Assembly: GCA_034769895.1 (NCBI GenBank)
Contig: CM068372.1
Coordinates: 437,228,958 to 437,292,957, forward strand
Direction of reading: 5' to 3'
DNA: 64,000 nt
Source: Magicicada septendecula
Lineage: Eukaryota > Arthropoda > Insecta > Hemiptera > Cicadidae
The translations under genes were made by a program, and so were the position numbers. Positions 21,291-34,155 of the stretch are shown piece by piece. The first letter of the stretch is position 1; every line of letters starts with the position of its first letter. Below the pieces are notes generated by a model. That model was not told the DNA's origin. It did no database searches and was given only the letters and a program-made list of their open reading frames with translations.

Positions 21291-22644
21291 CCATCACAGC
21301 CAAGTAACGTTACACTAGGAGACTGTAACAAGCACTACAATAATAGCTATGACTGTACATGAACTGTTAGACCACACATTGGGGACAAAACTGTTTCACA
21401 ATTGTTTCATCTCTGCTTCACTTATTCAATATAATGAAGCAACAAAAGTGTTTTGTTTATAAACCTTCGCGCACTAAGATAGCAACAATCCCTCACAAAG
21501 GAATTGTTAGGCAGTGATAGGTATGGGCGTATTAAACTTCTCTACCTGCATTGGAATGCAGCTGAAAATACCTTTAAGATAAGTGAATAGCTTTCTGCCT
21601 AATCATAGTAAAAAAGATCAGTACCTATCCTAAAGTTCTGAGAATCGTAATGAACAGTTTTACTGACTGGGTGGTCGTTTTAAATAGGTCACAAAGTGTT
21701 TTCATTGTAAAACTAGTAGTTGTCAGTCAGGAAAATAGTTGGTCATCTTGTATAGGTTAAAAATTCATTGGTCTTCTGGGAATATAAATCGATTCCATAA
21801 ATTATTGATCATGATGAGAGGGGATCGTCTTATAGGTGGTGGTCATCTGGAGAGGTTTCACTGTGTATCGCTGGAATCCATTTATGTTAATTGTAGTTTC
21901 TGTTTAAAAAACTACCCAAGATACAGTTCTGGAATCCCCTCTTTTTTCAAATTTTCAGGCCAAAACAAATATTAAACCATCCTTTAATTAAGTTTTAAGA
22001 ATTTCAATCTGGCTTAATTGTAGCCTTAGATCAGAAATCAAGGTGAAATTTCTTGCATACCATAAATATAAAATGAAGCGTTTTTGGACTTATGTTTATA
22101 TGTAATTTCTTCTTTATTTCAGTCTGTAGAATGCATTCCTGAAGTATGTCCCATTTCTCATGGAACACCCTGCTTGAATTCACACTGTTGTGAGTCCACA
22201 GGTGTGTAATGCTTTGCACAACATGACGATATATTTTGTTTATGTGTGCAATAATTCACTTCCACAAAATATCACAAAAACATATAGAATTCCTCTCTGA
22301 ATTGGAAAGACACTCACCAAAAACTTACAGCATATTTATCCACAACAGATGATACTTGTTTCAGATTGTTAGTTTTAAAACCATACGGAGTGTTTAATAA
22401 ATTTTTTATATTTTATGTTTCTTATAATTTATATATCCAATGTAGTACATAATTGGTACAATTTGTACCATTCCAACACACACACACACACTATATATAT
22501 ATATATATATATATTTATTTGGTAAACTGACTTTTAGCCCTGTACAGATGAATACAAAAACGCATTCATTGGATGGTTTCTCCCTGGTTGTGGTGTAAGA
22601 TGTACCATGGCTAAAGTGTGCAACAGAGCATGGTCAGTACTTAC
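21291..22644. other. Intronic/unassigned sequence with a short AC/AT microsatellite
   Basis: Lies downstream of the pickpocket exon donor (minus strand). Contains an (AC)n(AT)n microsatellite at about 22478-22514. No further channel exon recognised. Confidence 0.5.
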
Positions 22645-22875
22645 TCATCTTCAGTCTGGTTCAAGCTGAAGTAGGCTCTGGTAAAGTTGAAGATTCTCTC
22701 ACGTGACTTGATCTCACTGCATATAGTCACTGCGGGGAATGGAATCTGCCCGACTGGAGTCATAGTCTCAGAAAACAACATAATAATTGGTGAGTCATGC
22801 CATTTGCGCCATACCTTGCTAATAAAATATGAACTGCCTGCCACGCTCAGTATGAAGACAAGCAGCCACCAAAAC
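22645..22875 (-). CDS. ppk: Pickpocket-type DEG/ENaC channel, exon encoding first membrane segment
   Basis: Internal exon of 231 bp. The acceptor on the minus strand is TTTTCCTGTTATGTTCAG and the donor GTAAGT (22644-22639). It encodes FWWLLVFILSVAGSSYFI (TM1), then WHDSPIIMLF and TPVGQIPFPAVTICSE, the signature stretch just after TM1 in pickpocket channels, then NFTRAYF. These are trimeric amiloride-sensitive-type sodium channels of the plasma membrane, used in mechano-, chemo- or osmosensation; the subfamily member cannot be told. Phases match the exon at 63093-63209: that exon ends with AG and this one starts with G, forming Arg before FWW. The next exon was not found in the remaining 22 kb. 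Confidence 0.9.
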
Positions 22876-22889
22876 CTGAACATAACAGG

Positions 22890-22900
22890 AAAAGATAAAA
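22890..22900. repeat. 11-bp target duplication of PLE-C overlapping a splice polypyrimidine tract
   Basis: AAAAGATAAAA here and at 26950-26960. On the minus strand it reads TTTTATCTTTT and forms part of the polypyrimidine tract just upstream of the pickpocket acceptor AG at 22877-22876. Confidence 0.85.
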
Positions 22901-22977
22901 ATTTAATTAAGAAAGTTGTGTTAGTGGTTATAATCACAAACAGAATTATCACTGTTGCACACTACTATAGAAAAATT

Positions 22978-23025
22978 ATTCTGATTAGCGCTTTCAAGCT
23001 TCTCAGCTCATCATCAGATCGGAAA
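22978..23025 (-). ncRNA. Hammerhead-like motif, PLE-C terminal repeat (3' copy)
   Basis: Minus strand: CTGATGA core (23017-23011), stem II AGCT/AGCT, GAAA (22995-22992), short stem III in GCGC, then TAATC and a pairing TTATT/AATAA for stem I. Inferred ribozyme. Confidence 0.5.
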
Positions 23026-23156
23026 TAACAAGAGGATAAAAACAAACTATTCACACCCCCATCCATTCCAATGACCACACACAACGCCATAAACAATCTA
23101 TAATTTAAATGTCCCTTCCCAACCTCTGAGCCCTGTCACCCCCATCTGTCCAGTTA

Positions 23157-25748
23157 CAGGCCGTGAGGCGAGTGATGAAACTGTCTTGGTGGTGCGCAGT
23201 GGCAAAGAGAAAGAATGCGCATGCGCGGGATAGCGGCTAGGACAACGACCCATCAGTTGGCTTAGGTCTCCGTGCGTGGTGATTGTGTTATTGCCTTCAT
23301 GAAAACATTTCAGTGTATTTCCAGTGTTGTGTAGCTATTGTCTCCAGGAATGTCTGGGCCGTCATCGTCACATCATACAACGTCAGCAAGTAAGTCTGTT
23401 GAGAGAAAAGTGATCCACAGCCAGAGCAGGCAGATTATTCACAATGTTTACGATTATATGAAAAAAGAAAATGGCAGCTTAAGTGAAAAAGCTTTACAAA
23501 CTAAAGTGGCCGCTGCTTGCGGTGTATCTTTTAGTAGTGTTAGAAGAATTATCAATGAGCATAATAAAAAGTCCGGTACATCATCGCCTAAGTTCAGTAC
23601 TCCAAGAAAAAAGAGGCCTAGAAAAAATTTGAAAACTACATTCAATGATTTCAACTTATCTTTAATACGCAAGACAATTCATGAATTTCATCTAAGTGAG
23701 GGTGAAAGGCCTACTCTCAAAGGAATACTACGTGTATTAAAGGATAAAATAGATTTCAAAGGAAGTGTTTGGTGTGTCCGGAAGGTTGTAAAAAAAATTA
23801 GGTTTCCGCTGGAAGAAAACAGAATCCAACAGAAAATTACTTGTTGAGAAAAGCGATATCCGAAATTTAAGGTTAAACTACTTGGTGAATGTTGACAGAT
23901 ATAGGAAATAAAAGAGGCAGATCGTATACATGGACGAAACATTTCCATAGTACAACAACGACTGAGAAAACCTGGATGGACAGCACAGTTGGCGGGCTAA
24001 AGAAATCAGTCAGCAAAGGATCACGAGTAATTGTTTTACACTCAGGAGGTGAGGAGGGATTTGTAGCCAACGGTTTATTAATGTTCAAGTCTGGATTAAA
24101 AAAGGGAGACTACCACGGGGACATGAACTACGATAACTACCAGAAGTGGATCAAGGGAACAACTTATCCCGAACCTGAAGCCTAACAGTGTGTTAGTTAT
24201 CGATAATGCGCCGTATCATAACAAACAGGTCAACCCGGCGCCAACCTCGTCATGGAAGAAACAAGATATGCGAAAATGGCTGACTGACAATGGAACTCCT
24301 TACTGTGAAAGTATGCTTAAGCCCCAGTTATACTCACTAATTAAACTGAAGAAACCTCAGTTAAAAATTTACAAGATCGATGCAATCTTAGCCCAGCACG
24401 GTCATTCTGTACTCAGACTACCCCCTTACCATCCGGATCTGAATCCAATCGAGTTAATATGGGCTACAGTGAAAGACTACATAAAACAAAAAAAATGTCA
24501 AGTTGTGTCTGCAAACCGTCCTCCAGCTTGCAGCCAAGAAATTCGCCCAAATCACTCCAGAAGACTAGAAGAAGCGATGTGAGCATGTGAAGAAAATAGA
24601 AGAGGACTATCTGAACCGTGAACATGTTATCGACCAAGCGACTGAGCATTTTGTTATACATGTGGATGATAGCAGTGATAGTGACAGTGACAACAGTGAC
24701 AATGATTCAGTTGCCAGCGAAGAAAATATGAGTGGAATAGAAGAACTAGACTAAAGCCCAATTGACTCAACCATGTAAGTGTATGACATGACAAACTGTA
24801 TGTTTTTTGCTTTTTAAATGTTCCGCAATGCTATTAGTAAATTTTAATGTGTAAATAATAAACATGTTTTTTTTATTTTTGTAACACAATTACTTATTAT
24901 TATTGCTTCACCTGATATTTTTAACAGCTTAATTAGTCCCATACCATTTATTTTATAAAAACATTTCTTAACCTAATGTTAAGAACAAATATAAGAATTT
25001 TATTAAGCATACATTTTCGTAATCTTATGTGAATAATTACAATGAATAAAGTTTCACTTGAACTAGTTTTGCAAAAAAGACGTAAATTTTAAGGCATACT
25101 AATCAGTTCTAACAAATATTTATGACAAATTCGGTAATAAACATATATTCCCAGTTTATTACCATACAAGGATATGTAAAAAAATTAGTTCAGGAAGTCA
25201 AAAGAAAACAGTTATAAGTTTATACAAAAGGTATCTGCGAAAACGCGGTTTTTTATTAAAGAAATTAAATAAAATCATCACTATCATTCAGTGCTTATAC
25301 ATGAAAATGAATCTTTAGAATGTCTTCTTTCTATACCTTATTAAAGCAGTTTTAATATTTTAAAACTGTATTAAGTACCGGTTGTCCACTTCTGTTATCT
25401 TCAATGCCTCTACGGGGCACTAAAAGACAAACAATAGAACCATCGAAACTCTGTTTGTCGGTGGTGTGTGGGTTAATTCTAATATTTTTGTATACATTTT
25501 TAATAAATTTAGATACTTATAAATAAAGATACAACAAAAAACTTGAACTTTCAAGAAAAGTCCTCTGGATGAAATTAAATCTCCAGTTGTTTTTGTAGTA
25601 TAGGATGTCAGTGGCATCGTATGGGCTGATGTTCGGCGGGTGGCTAGTACAACAATAGCCACCGGCTCCGGGAGGGGAAGCTTCCTCCCCAACCTGCTAC
25701 CTCCCCTCCTACGTGCATAGACAGTTTCATCACTCGCCTCACGGCCTG
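23157..25748 (+). mobile_element. Tc1/mariner-like (IS630 group) DNA transposon
   Basis: Perfect 29-bp inverted termini starting CAGGCCGTGAGGCGAGTG (23157-23185 and 25720-25748) flanked by TA (23155-23156 and 25749-25750). Encodes a DDE_3-type transposase (23350-24754). The 2.6-kb element sits inside PLE-C and separates its terminal repeat from the rest. About 1 kb of non-coding sequence follows the transposase. Confidence 0.9.
23350..24754 (+). pseudogene. DDE_3-type Tc1/mariner-like transposase, frameshifted
   Basis: ATG at 23350. The N-terminal part has an HTH-like region (QIIHNVYDYMK, VAAACGVSFSSVRRIINEH) and a basic linker, open to 23847. Then frameshifts separate the first catalytic region (MDET at about 23930), the block SKGSRVIVLHSGGEEGF, MNYDNYQKWIKG, VLVIDNAPYHN (second Asp, about 24190-24220) and HPDLNPIELIWATVK (Glu region, about 24430-24475). 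The tail is Asp/Ser-rich and ends at TAA 24752-24754. All three catalytic positions are still readable in separate frames. A second, truncated copy of this family starts at about 63810. Confidence 0.88.
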
Positions 25749-25776
25749 TACATATTTTTCTAGCACATTTCTTGTG

Positions 25777-26020
<244 letters not shown>

Positions 26021-26129
26021 ATTCTTTTTAAACCTAAATGTTGTAAAGCCTTTCTCATCCACACTTGTGGGTGCGGTCACTCACCCTTATTTTAAAAACA
26101 TCCATATAGGCCCTATGCAATTTTATAGT

Positions 26130-26820
26130 TATCTATCCGTCCTCTATCTTTTACTTTTTAATTATATTATAAAATATCTCTTTATCAAATTTAGTTTTAG
26201 TATTCATTAAATTGTCTAACCCTTTTTCTCTTTCTTTCATTATTTCTAACTCCTCCCTAAGCTTCCTTTCAACTGTGTTATTTTCTACTTTTAAAATTTC
26301 AGTCTTCCAAAGGATTCACAAACTTATGGTTCTCTTCTATGAAATGTCTAGCATATAACAAATTCATTGTTATATTACCCTCTCCATGTTTGTGGTCAGA
26401 CAACCTGCATAAGAATTTCCATCCTGTCTCACCTAGGTAAACTTTGTTGCAGTCTTATCATTTTAATTTATAAATTCTGCTTCTCTGTAATACTGGGATT
26501 TTTTCTATATTTTAATTCCTTATCTTATCAAATACTGTTTCACATCTTTTAATAGCTATATCTACTCTGTATTTACTAAAACATTTTATAATTTTTCTAG
26601 TATGTGATCCTATGTATGTCAATGACCCTGCATAATTCTTTTGTTCTGGTTCCAGTTTATCTTTTAGTATGTTAATACTTTTCATAACTTTATCCACCAT
26701 GTTGGTGTTATAGTTATTATTCCTTACAATTCCCTTTATCGTTTCTAACTCCCTATCTTTTGTTTCTGCCTCTTTTAAACACTTCTGAGCTCTACAGGGT
26801 TGTGTGTGTTGTCAGTGGAG
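26130..26820 (-). pseudogene. PLE-C linker and GIY-YIG endonuclease remnant
   Basis: On the minus strand: AGSLTYIGSHTRKIIKCF and YRVDIAIKRCETVF (26700-26512), the linker after the RT domain, matching the corresponding PLE-B block (GAITYTGYQTKMLQKCFEKY). Then, after frameshifts, come YLGETG (about 26440), YARHF, NHKFVNPL and EELEIMKER (26360-26220), as in PLE-B. The catalytic RT region is absent. The endonuclease would cut target DNA for primed reverse transcription. Confidence 0.75.
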
Positions 26821-26860
26821 TGGGTGGGGGTGTGAAAAATTTGGTTTTATCCTCTTGTTA

Positions 26861-26910
26861 TTTCCGATCTGACGATGAGCTGAGAAGCCTGAAAGGGCTA
26901 ATCTGAATAA
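26861..26910 (+). ncRNA. Hammerhead-like motif, inverted PLE-C terminal repeat
   Basis: Plus strand CTGACGA (26869-26875), stem II region, GAAA (26891-26894) and GGGCTAATC. It is the mirror copy of the motif at 22978-23025 and lies antisense to the PLE-C coding remnant. Confidence 0.45.
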
Positions 26911-26960
26911 TTTTTCTATAGTGGTGTGCAACAGTGATAATTCTGTTTGAAAAGATAAAA

Positions 26961-27869
26961 GTCTTAATGAAAGTGATTTTCAAGTCTTTTCTTTCCTAAG
27001 TCTTCATGTAATACAAATATGAGAGTGGTTTATGTTCTTAGAATTCATGACTCTCGGAGGATTTTATGGGAGTGAAAAATTTTCACAATAGTTACTGTCT
27101 GAAAGTAGCAGAAAGCATCCACAACAAGTGTACAAGTTTCCCTAAGAGTGCATTCACAGGAGTTGTTATACGCAGCTGCTATGGAGAACCAATTTCACAA
27201 TGACCTTGCTCTCACACAGCTCTCACAGTACAGTGGAGAGATGGATTATGAAGAAGTGCAGCGATCTCAGTGAGCAGCAATAGTGCTTCTTGTACTCTTG
27301 GTTGCCAGACAAACCTGTTTAAAAGAATATGATTGTGCTGAACAATAAAGTGGATAATGATCAAGAGTTACTATAGTGCATGTAGTAATTTGATAAGAAA
27401 AGCAGCGACAGGTGATCCTAAACATTTTTATTATTTATGTATTTATTTAGGCACACATTTTGGACAAATTCAAGCTTTAAATTTATATACAGTACTCAAA
27501 TAATTTACTAAATAATAAAGTACAACTACCCAAGAATTTCCCCAACCTCGTAGAGTGCTACAGAACTGACTCTGAGCACAACGCAATTTACTTGTGACAA
27601 CTACCTGAGAGTAGGTTAGGTTAGAAAGTCTAAACTAACCTTTATAAACTCTAACAGGCTCCTGTCAAATCTAAGCAGTAATAAGAGAGTCAGATGTCCA
27701 GGATAAAAAATGTCCATTGATATAGAAGCTGCCAGACATTTAAGTATTGTTTAAAGAGTTAATTAAAAAAGGAAATGCATACAATCAGATGTACAAAATT
27801 CTTATGAAATTACTCTGAACTAGAAACTCTGTGTTAACTAAATATGGTGTGAGGCATGTTTTTAAGTAA
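26961..27869. other. Pickpocket intron sequence, unassigned
   Basis: No coding or element signature recognised. It includes AGGTTAGGTTAG at about 27612, too short to be telomeric. Confidence 0.4.
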
Positions 27870-29330
27870 GGTCCATTTCGAAATAAGGACAAAATGTTAA
27901 TTGAAAAAATGATTTATTATTTACTGACTTCCTTTATTGTTCCACATAACCACCATTGTCTTTCATGTATTTTAGATGTCAATTCAACAGTTTTGTAATT
28001 CCAATGTTGTAAAAGTCGGCCACCTGTGTCTAGAAGCAGTTAGTAATGCTGTTTTATGTTTGTCATAATTTTCAAACCACTGCATTCTAAGCCATTTTTT
28101 GTAGGAACCCCCCCCCCCAAAATGGGTTTTATCTCAACCCAACTTTTATCTCTACCAGGAGCAAACCTAGGGGCGGATATGGAGGATATATCCCCCCCCA
28201 AATCCGAAGAAAATTTAAAAATATTGTGGAACAAAAAATTTAAAACTGCTTATGTTTTTTGAAATGTAATTGACTTCCACATTTTGTCAGTTTTAAAAAA
28301 GTTACTATTTGGGTCAATGACAAATTTAACTAATCTACAATAATAGGTCTTATACTTAATAATAATAATAAATGTAACAGATGTTGAAAGAAATGGTGAA
28401 AAATTAAAAGAAGTCGGTTTGAAAGAGAGTAGGATATGGTACGTTTTTCCGCTGGTTATGATAAACAGGGACATATCTTTTTATATTTTAACTTAATGTT
28501 ACATGTTGATAACTTCAATCACAAAGCACATAATGTGAATGAGTTTTAATTTCTTAACATTATTTTTCATGATGGACGTGGGTTGTTGTATAGACTCTAC
28601 CCAGCTTTAAGAAACGAAAATTGTAAAATATTGTACGTTCATTAAAAATGTTTTGAATTTTTGCATGTGTTAACCCTACAACACAAACACACACATACAC
28701 ATACAAAATTGACTTTCTTAATTTTAATGTTTTCTTTAAAGTATTTATATTACACAGAAAGGTATTATTAGGTTTCCAAGTTGAACTCTATATTGATTTT
28801 TATGAAATTAGTGAATTACAGCCATTATTTATCCATTAGTTTTAATTTTTTGATACAATATTCATTATAATATGAGAGAAAAAATACTCTAAACCCCCCC
28901 CCCCCGAAATGAAATCCTAGGTTCGCTCCTGATCTCTACTGACAATGTGTTCAATCAGTCCGGATCGTTTATTTTTTAAGCACTACAAAAGTGAGATGAC
29001 GCCAAATATTTCTGACTGTTTGTATCAGTTAACATTTTTCACACAAATTTTTTGTAAGCGAGTTTCTCAATGTTGTAAATTACTGATTGTAAAAAATTGG
29101 AAAATTGAATTGAAAATTCCAAAAACCATAAATAACTGATTTTAATGAATTTTTGCTTGCATTTGTTCCACTAAACCATCTGGCATGTTTGTTGAGTGAC
29201 TTCATCATGAATACTGTTTTGTTCTTCCCTAAACAAATGATGCCATGCCCTACACCACTAAATGTGTTTGGCCTGTAAATCTCACAAATTTGTTTGTGAA
29301 TTTCAGCACTACCGTTTTTTTGGTAACCGA
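27870..29330 (-). pseudogene. Old mariner-type transposase remnant split by a MITE
   Basis: The minus strand near 29310-29160 encodes an N-terminal block (AEIHKQICEIYRPN, then NKHARWF) resembling the HTH region of mariner transposases. Near 28070-27930 a C-terminal block (WFENYDKHKTA, DFYNIGITKLLN, DNGGYVEQ) resembles the end of Transposase_1 proteins. The catalytic middle is eroded, and stops and frameshifts are frequent. The assignment rests on motif order only. Confidence 0.55.
28156..28931. mobile_element. hAT MITE (776 bp)
   Basis: Inverted ends CAGGAGCAAACCTAGG (28156) and CCTAGGTTCGCTCCTG (ending 28931). An 8-bp target duplication ATCTCTAC lies at 28148-28155 and 28932-28939. No transposase. 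Poly-C tracts lie just inside both ends. Confidence 0.88.
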
Positions 29331-30439
29331 AAATGTATTACAGCATGAACCTCACAGTTGGTGGGATTGTCCATAGTAGCAGTCATTGTAAATCGTTCAC
29401 ACAGCACAATAGTAATGTACCGTATATGATGCCACAAAAATAATCAACAGTTAAGTATTATGTTGTATTACAATACACAACAAACTGTTTCACTTGTTGC
29501 TATGGCAGTGGTAAATTCAAAAAGGACATTACTTAAAAAACGCACATTGTATCAAAACCAAGTTGTGCAACTGGGAATTCCATCAAATCTCCTTTTGCAT
29601 ATAAAACTGAAATTTTGTATTGTCTTACTTAATGTTTATTGAGTCCTCAGTTTTACAACCATTAATAGATCAAGTGCTTAACACTTACTAAGAGTTTGAA
29701 TAATTTTGTAAGAAACATGTCGAAAATTTAATATTTGAGTCAAATTTTGCAGTTCCATAAAATTTAATTTGAAAGATTTTTATGCCTGCAGAGGCCTGGT
29801 ATTCAAAGCAGAATACTATGCTGCTTAAAAACTGTAAAAGCTATAACAGAAATACGCCCCTAATGGTGACGCTTGCAACAGACATGGCTACAATCAAGAT
29901 GCCGTACAACAAATCTCTCTGAACTGTCCAAGTTAAGTAAGAAGACACCATTTTCTTTGGTTGTTGTTGTGATAGGGGGAGGGGTAAAGGTCATGGGTGT
30001 ATGCAGAATTTCATTTTGGAGGGTGGTCAATAGAAGTAAAGGGTATACAAATATTATGGTCTCATGACAATAGAATTAATTATTATTATTTATTGTAAAC
30101 AATAGTTAGACATATCTTATAATATAACAATAAACGGACACGATATTGTATTATTTTTAGGCAAGTGGATATTTTGAGGGATTCATTCTCCAAAACTCAT
30201 TTACCTATGCACATGGTAAAGATTTGATAGTAATAGTGTATTTGTTAATAAAACACAACTGAGGTAAGTATTGATACCTGATACTGCTCATGTGTGTTAC
30301 TTAAAATACAAACATCAAAAGTTATCACAGATATATTTACTGTGGTATAACGATTTGTCTGCAGTTTTTCCTGAAGATGACAATAAATTTTGTTAAACAT
30401 TAACTAACATTTTAAGGTATAGTCTATTTAACTGATGGA
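29331..30439. other. Pickpocket intron sequence, unassigned
   Basis: No clear features. The stretch near 29995-30030 (GGTGTATGCAGAATTTC, GGAGGG) looks like a hAT-type terminus but has no identified partner. Confidence 0.35.
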
Positions 30440-30447
30440 ATTATGAC

Positions 30448-32645
30448 CAATGGCGGCTCGTGACTTAAGAGGCTGGAGGGCCCGGCCTTTAGGCTTTATA
30501 AAAATTTGAACTCACCTCAAACATTGTGAGCTGCTGTAGATAGTCTGCGATTTTATTAATAAACATTACTAGACACATTCTTAGTCTCTTCACTGTCTCT
30601 TTAGTGTTGAAAGTGTCCACAAAAATGTCTATACTGTTTCCACAAAAAAAATGATACACGATATTTACACTAGGCCTATATTATTTTTATGATAGCTACA
30701 CTCTAAACAGATCATTTATTTGTAGACAAAGTCCATTCGCCTTTCTTAAAAATTCATGAATTTTTCTAGCACTCTATCATCAAAGTCCTTCATTTCTTTA
30801 ACAAGTTCCTTGTTGATACATAGCATTGCAAGAGCATTCAGTCTCTCGTTTTTCATTGTATTTCTCAAGAAAGGTTTTAGTCTTTTCAGAGTCAAAAAGC
30901 AGCGCTCAGGTTTGGCAGTTATCAGAGTGGTAGTTATGATAATGTTTATAAGTTTCAATATATCTTTGAAAACTGATATAAGCTTGTTTTCTTCCGTAAA
31001 GTTAAGAAGCCTTATTGTGCCTGTAATATAATATAATTGTTTCAATTCACTCCAAACTTTGTTTTCTTGTAAGAAAGAGTAATGCTGAATCACTCGCTTG
31101 AATTTTTCTTACTAAAAGTTTATAGAAAAAAGTGGAAATAAATCGTCATTGGACATCAACGAAGCTGCCACCAGGTGACCCGTGTAAGTAAATCTACCTT
31201 TTACTTGAGTTATAATGATGTCACATACCCCTTTTGCATCCCTATTCTAGTGCTGCATCCAACATTATTGTTCCTTCTTCTTGGTTGCTCAGGGAATCCT
31301 CGTTTATTTGTGTTTCTATTTTATTTATTTTCCTCCCTCCCTTTCTGCATCTCATTTTCAAGATTCTGATGTACTTTGCCACAGTACACTGCCTTAGTTC
31401 CTAGTCTGTAGTTATTGGTATATTATGTTCATGTGATATTCTATGGAAATAAGTTAGCCAGAACATGAAATTTTGGTTCAGAAGAGTCCTTCTGTTTCCT
31501 TTCATTAACTGAGAGTTTGTTTGTACACTTTTCTTCAAAATTTCAAAACATTCTTCCCACTTATATCGGTTTTCATACACAACGTTGATTATACGAATGT
31601 AGTAATTCAATTTTGTTGTAAAAACTCTGGGTAACCTGGGTTACATTACTTCCTCCAAAACGTTTGTTCGTAGAAATGAGTGTGACAAAAGTGCTGGAAT
31701 GGCAGATAGATTTGAGAATGATCTCTAACTTTGTTGTTTATACTTGTTGCTTTTTCTAATAACAAATTATTTGATGAGTATAACAGTGTACAAATTATGC
31801 GAGCGGATACACTTCTCTAATTTTTGCCTGTACACCTCCAACAAAACCACACGTAACTTTAATGCCATATAAGTCGCAGCTATTAACATTTCCTGTGATG
31901 TGTGCAGAAGAGGATATATGTTGTCCATTATACAGTTTGCTAAGGTTTCTGCATATTTATTTTCAGGACTGAGAAATCCGCAAAACCTTTTGTATACCGA
32001 TCCCTTAAACACGTATCTAAAAACAAATACCATATGGAGTGGGTTGTCACGTCGGTTGTCTAGTCACATTCGATTGCCACAAATTCAGAAGCTTGTATCT
32101 CTTTTTCTATTTCTTCCCTGCAGACACTTGACTAAAATGATAAAACAAAACCTAATAATTCGACACTATAATATTTGCCTAAATTATTCGTGAAGCTATT
32201 AAATAAATACACATATTCAAAACCTAATCACTAAACAAATGCCTGTACTGAATTAATCACAGCGGGGAAAGTTTAAACACCTAAAAGAGCAAATCTCACA
32301 CTATCAATAGTTTGCGATTAGTTGTACGGAGTGAATCACGTCACTTTCTGCTCAACGAGGCGCGATAGCAGACGCGCCAATTGCCAGTGGAAATACCGCC
32401 TATTAGCTTACAGGTTCATTCAACGTTGGACAGAGTGCGGGATTGAGAAACGGGCGCGATTGGAAGAGCGCCGTGATGCTGTTCCGAAAACATTTCTGCT
32501 ATTACCTAATACGAAAACATTTTCTCGTCCGAAGTATTAAATAAAGTTATAATGACTTTCCACGAGCGGTGATAATGGATTGTTTAGTGATATGATTTAA
32601 ACTGGAGGGCGCGCGCCTTAGCGCTCTAAGAACGAGCCGCCCCTG
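30448..32645 (-). mobile_element. hAT transposon with degenerate transposase
   Basis: Inverted termini (GGCGGCTCGT near 30452; ACGAGCCGCCCCTG ending 32645) and a perfect 8-bp target duplication ATTATGAC (30440-30447 and 32646-32653). Minus-strand transposase remnants: RYVFKGSVYKRFCGFLSPEN (about 32015-31955) and the C-terminal hAT dimerisation block with AKPERCFLTLKRLKPFLRN and ERLNALAMLCI (30910-30820). Related to the TTF/ZMYM-like hAT proteins. Confidence 0.88.
30746..31093 (-). pseudogene. hAT dimerisation-domain fragment
   Basis: 115-residue frame. The segment from LNIIITTTLITAKPERCF through NERLNALAMLCI and VLEKFMNF matches the C-terminal dimerisation region of TTF-type hAT transposases. 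The DDE part lies upstream (to about 32033) and is frameshifted. It is the same superfamily as 5793-8408, whose copy lacks exactly this domain. Confidence 0.8.
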
Positions 32646-32692
32646 ATTATGACAAACCTTCCTTCATTTATTAATTCATAATTATTAATTCA

Positions 32693-32790
32693 TACTGTAA
32701 CAATTAAAGGTGTGATTAGTGACTTAATTAGTGTGTTGTACTTATTTTGTTTCCACTGTACCTACGATGATCGAGTAGACCGTCGTAACA
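32693..32790 (+). repeat. Element A left LTR, 3' remnant
   Basis: Matches the last part of the right LTR (about 60704-60803: CTGTAACAATTAAAGGTGTG...GTAACA/ATAACA) with a short deletion. The upstream 460 bp of the LTR are missing, so no target duplication can be read. It is followed by TGGTGTCAGAAGTGGGA (32792-32808), a PBS-like sequence. Confidence 0.85.
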
Positions 32791-32879
32791 GTGGTGTCAG
32801 AAGTGGGATAGAACGGTTAACAGTGGAAACAGTGGATACTTTGTACAAGACGAGTGTGATTCGTAATTAATTGGTAAAC

Positions 32880-34140
32880 ATGGATCCCAGTCAGATGATG
32901 GAAGCTTTCCAAACGCTGCTGCGGCAGACACAGGAAGAAGCAGAAAGACGACAAAAAGAAGAACGAAGACAAGAAAGGGAAGAAGCAGAAAAACGACAGG
33001 ATGAGAAACGCAGACAGGAGGCGGAAGAAGCAGAAAAACGATAAGACGAGAAAGCGGAAGCGAGACAGAAAACCCTCTTGCTAGAGGCAGAGGAACGGAA
33101 GCGTGAAACATCAAAGCATTAATACAGGAGCAGAAACAGATCCAAGAACACAGTACCGCAGAATTGGGTCTCCTACGAGGTGAGCTTAATAAACAAGTTA
33201 CTAAAATATCAGAGGTACAAGAATCAATGACATTAAAAATAGCTGAAGTAGAAAAATCTGTCTCGAGTGTTGAAGAAGCGATGTCTACAAAAATGTCTGA
33301 CGTAGGAGAATCCATGTCAAATAAAATAGCTGAAGTAGAAATTACAACCAAAACAACTTTGTGAACAGACTGTACCAATGATAAAGACAGAAAAAGACGC
33401 AGTAAATAAGTCAATAGAGAAAGTAACTTTGCCTGCAGTAGGTACAGTTCATGTCAAAGCTCCAACCTTTAATGGAAGCAGTCACTGGGCAACGTACCTC
33501 CGCCAATTTGAAGGTGCTGTATGCGCAAATAATTGGACAGAGAAAGACAAGGCAGTCTCAGTCGTTCTCGCATTAAAAGGACCCGCGGCAGAACTACTAC
33601 AGAAAGTGCCACCTGACAGCCAGAACATCTATGCCGAGTTGATAAAAGCTCTAGAATTACATTATGGTGATAAACATTTGGGAGATGTGTACTGCGCCCA
33701 GTTGAGAGCAAGACGACAGCATTCCGGGGAGAGTCTTCAAAAGTTTGAAGCAAGTATCGACAGACTAATTAGACTGGCCTATCCTGAAGCACCAGAAGAT
33801 TTCTGAACGAGTTTTGCGATGCAGACATTTACTGCCGGTGTCCGAGATAACGAACTACAGCAAGTGTTACGAATGGCAAGACACCAGAACAGTGCGGATT
33901 CCCTGGTACATGCTTTGCAATTTGTGGCCGCCAAATCAGCGTCTGGTTGGACAAGTCATAAAGTCCGCGCACTAAAATATCGCGACGGCACAGACGATGA
34001 GGAAGAAAAACAAGGAACAGAGACTCGACGGTCGGCGCCACAGAATAATGGAAGACCGAAGTGTTATAGATGTGGGAAACCTGGACATCTACAACGAGAT
34101 GTCGGGTTAGAATTCAGCAGCAGGGAAACGAGCAATAGTC
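32880..34140 (+). pseudogene. gag: Element A gag
   Basis: The ATG at 32880 opens a Glu/Arg/Gln-rich coiled-coil-like region broken by stops near 33040-33120. The capsid-like part follows (33378-33806: APTFNGSSHWATYLRQFE, LHYGDKHLGDVY) and continues after a TGA. The nucleocapsid has one zinc knuckle, CYRCGKPGHLQRD (about 34060-34098). A single-base deletion at about 34099 removes its last Cys and shifts the frame. Gag packages element RNA into particles; this copy cannot. Confidence 0.85.
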
Positions 34141-34155
34141 GGTACAACGGGGAGT

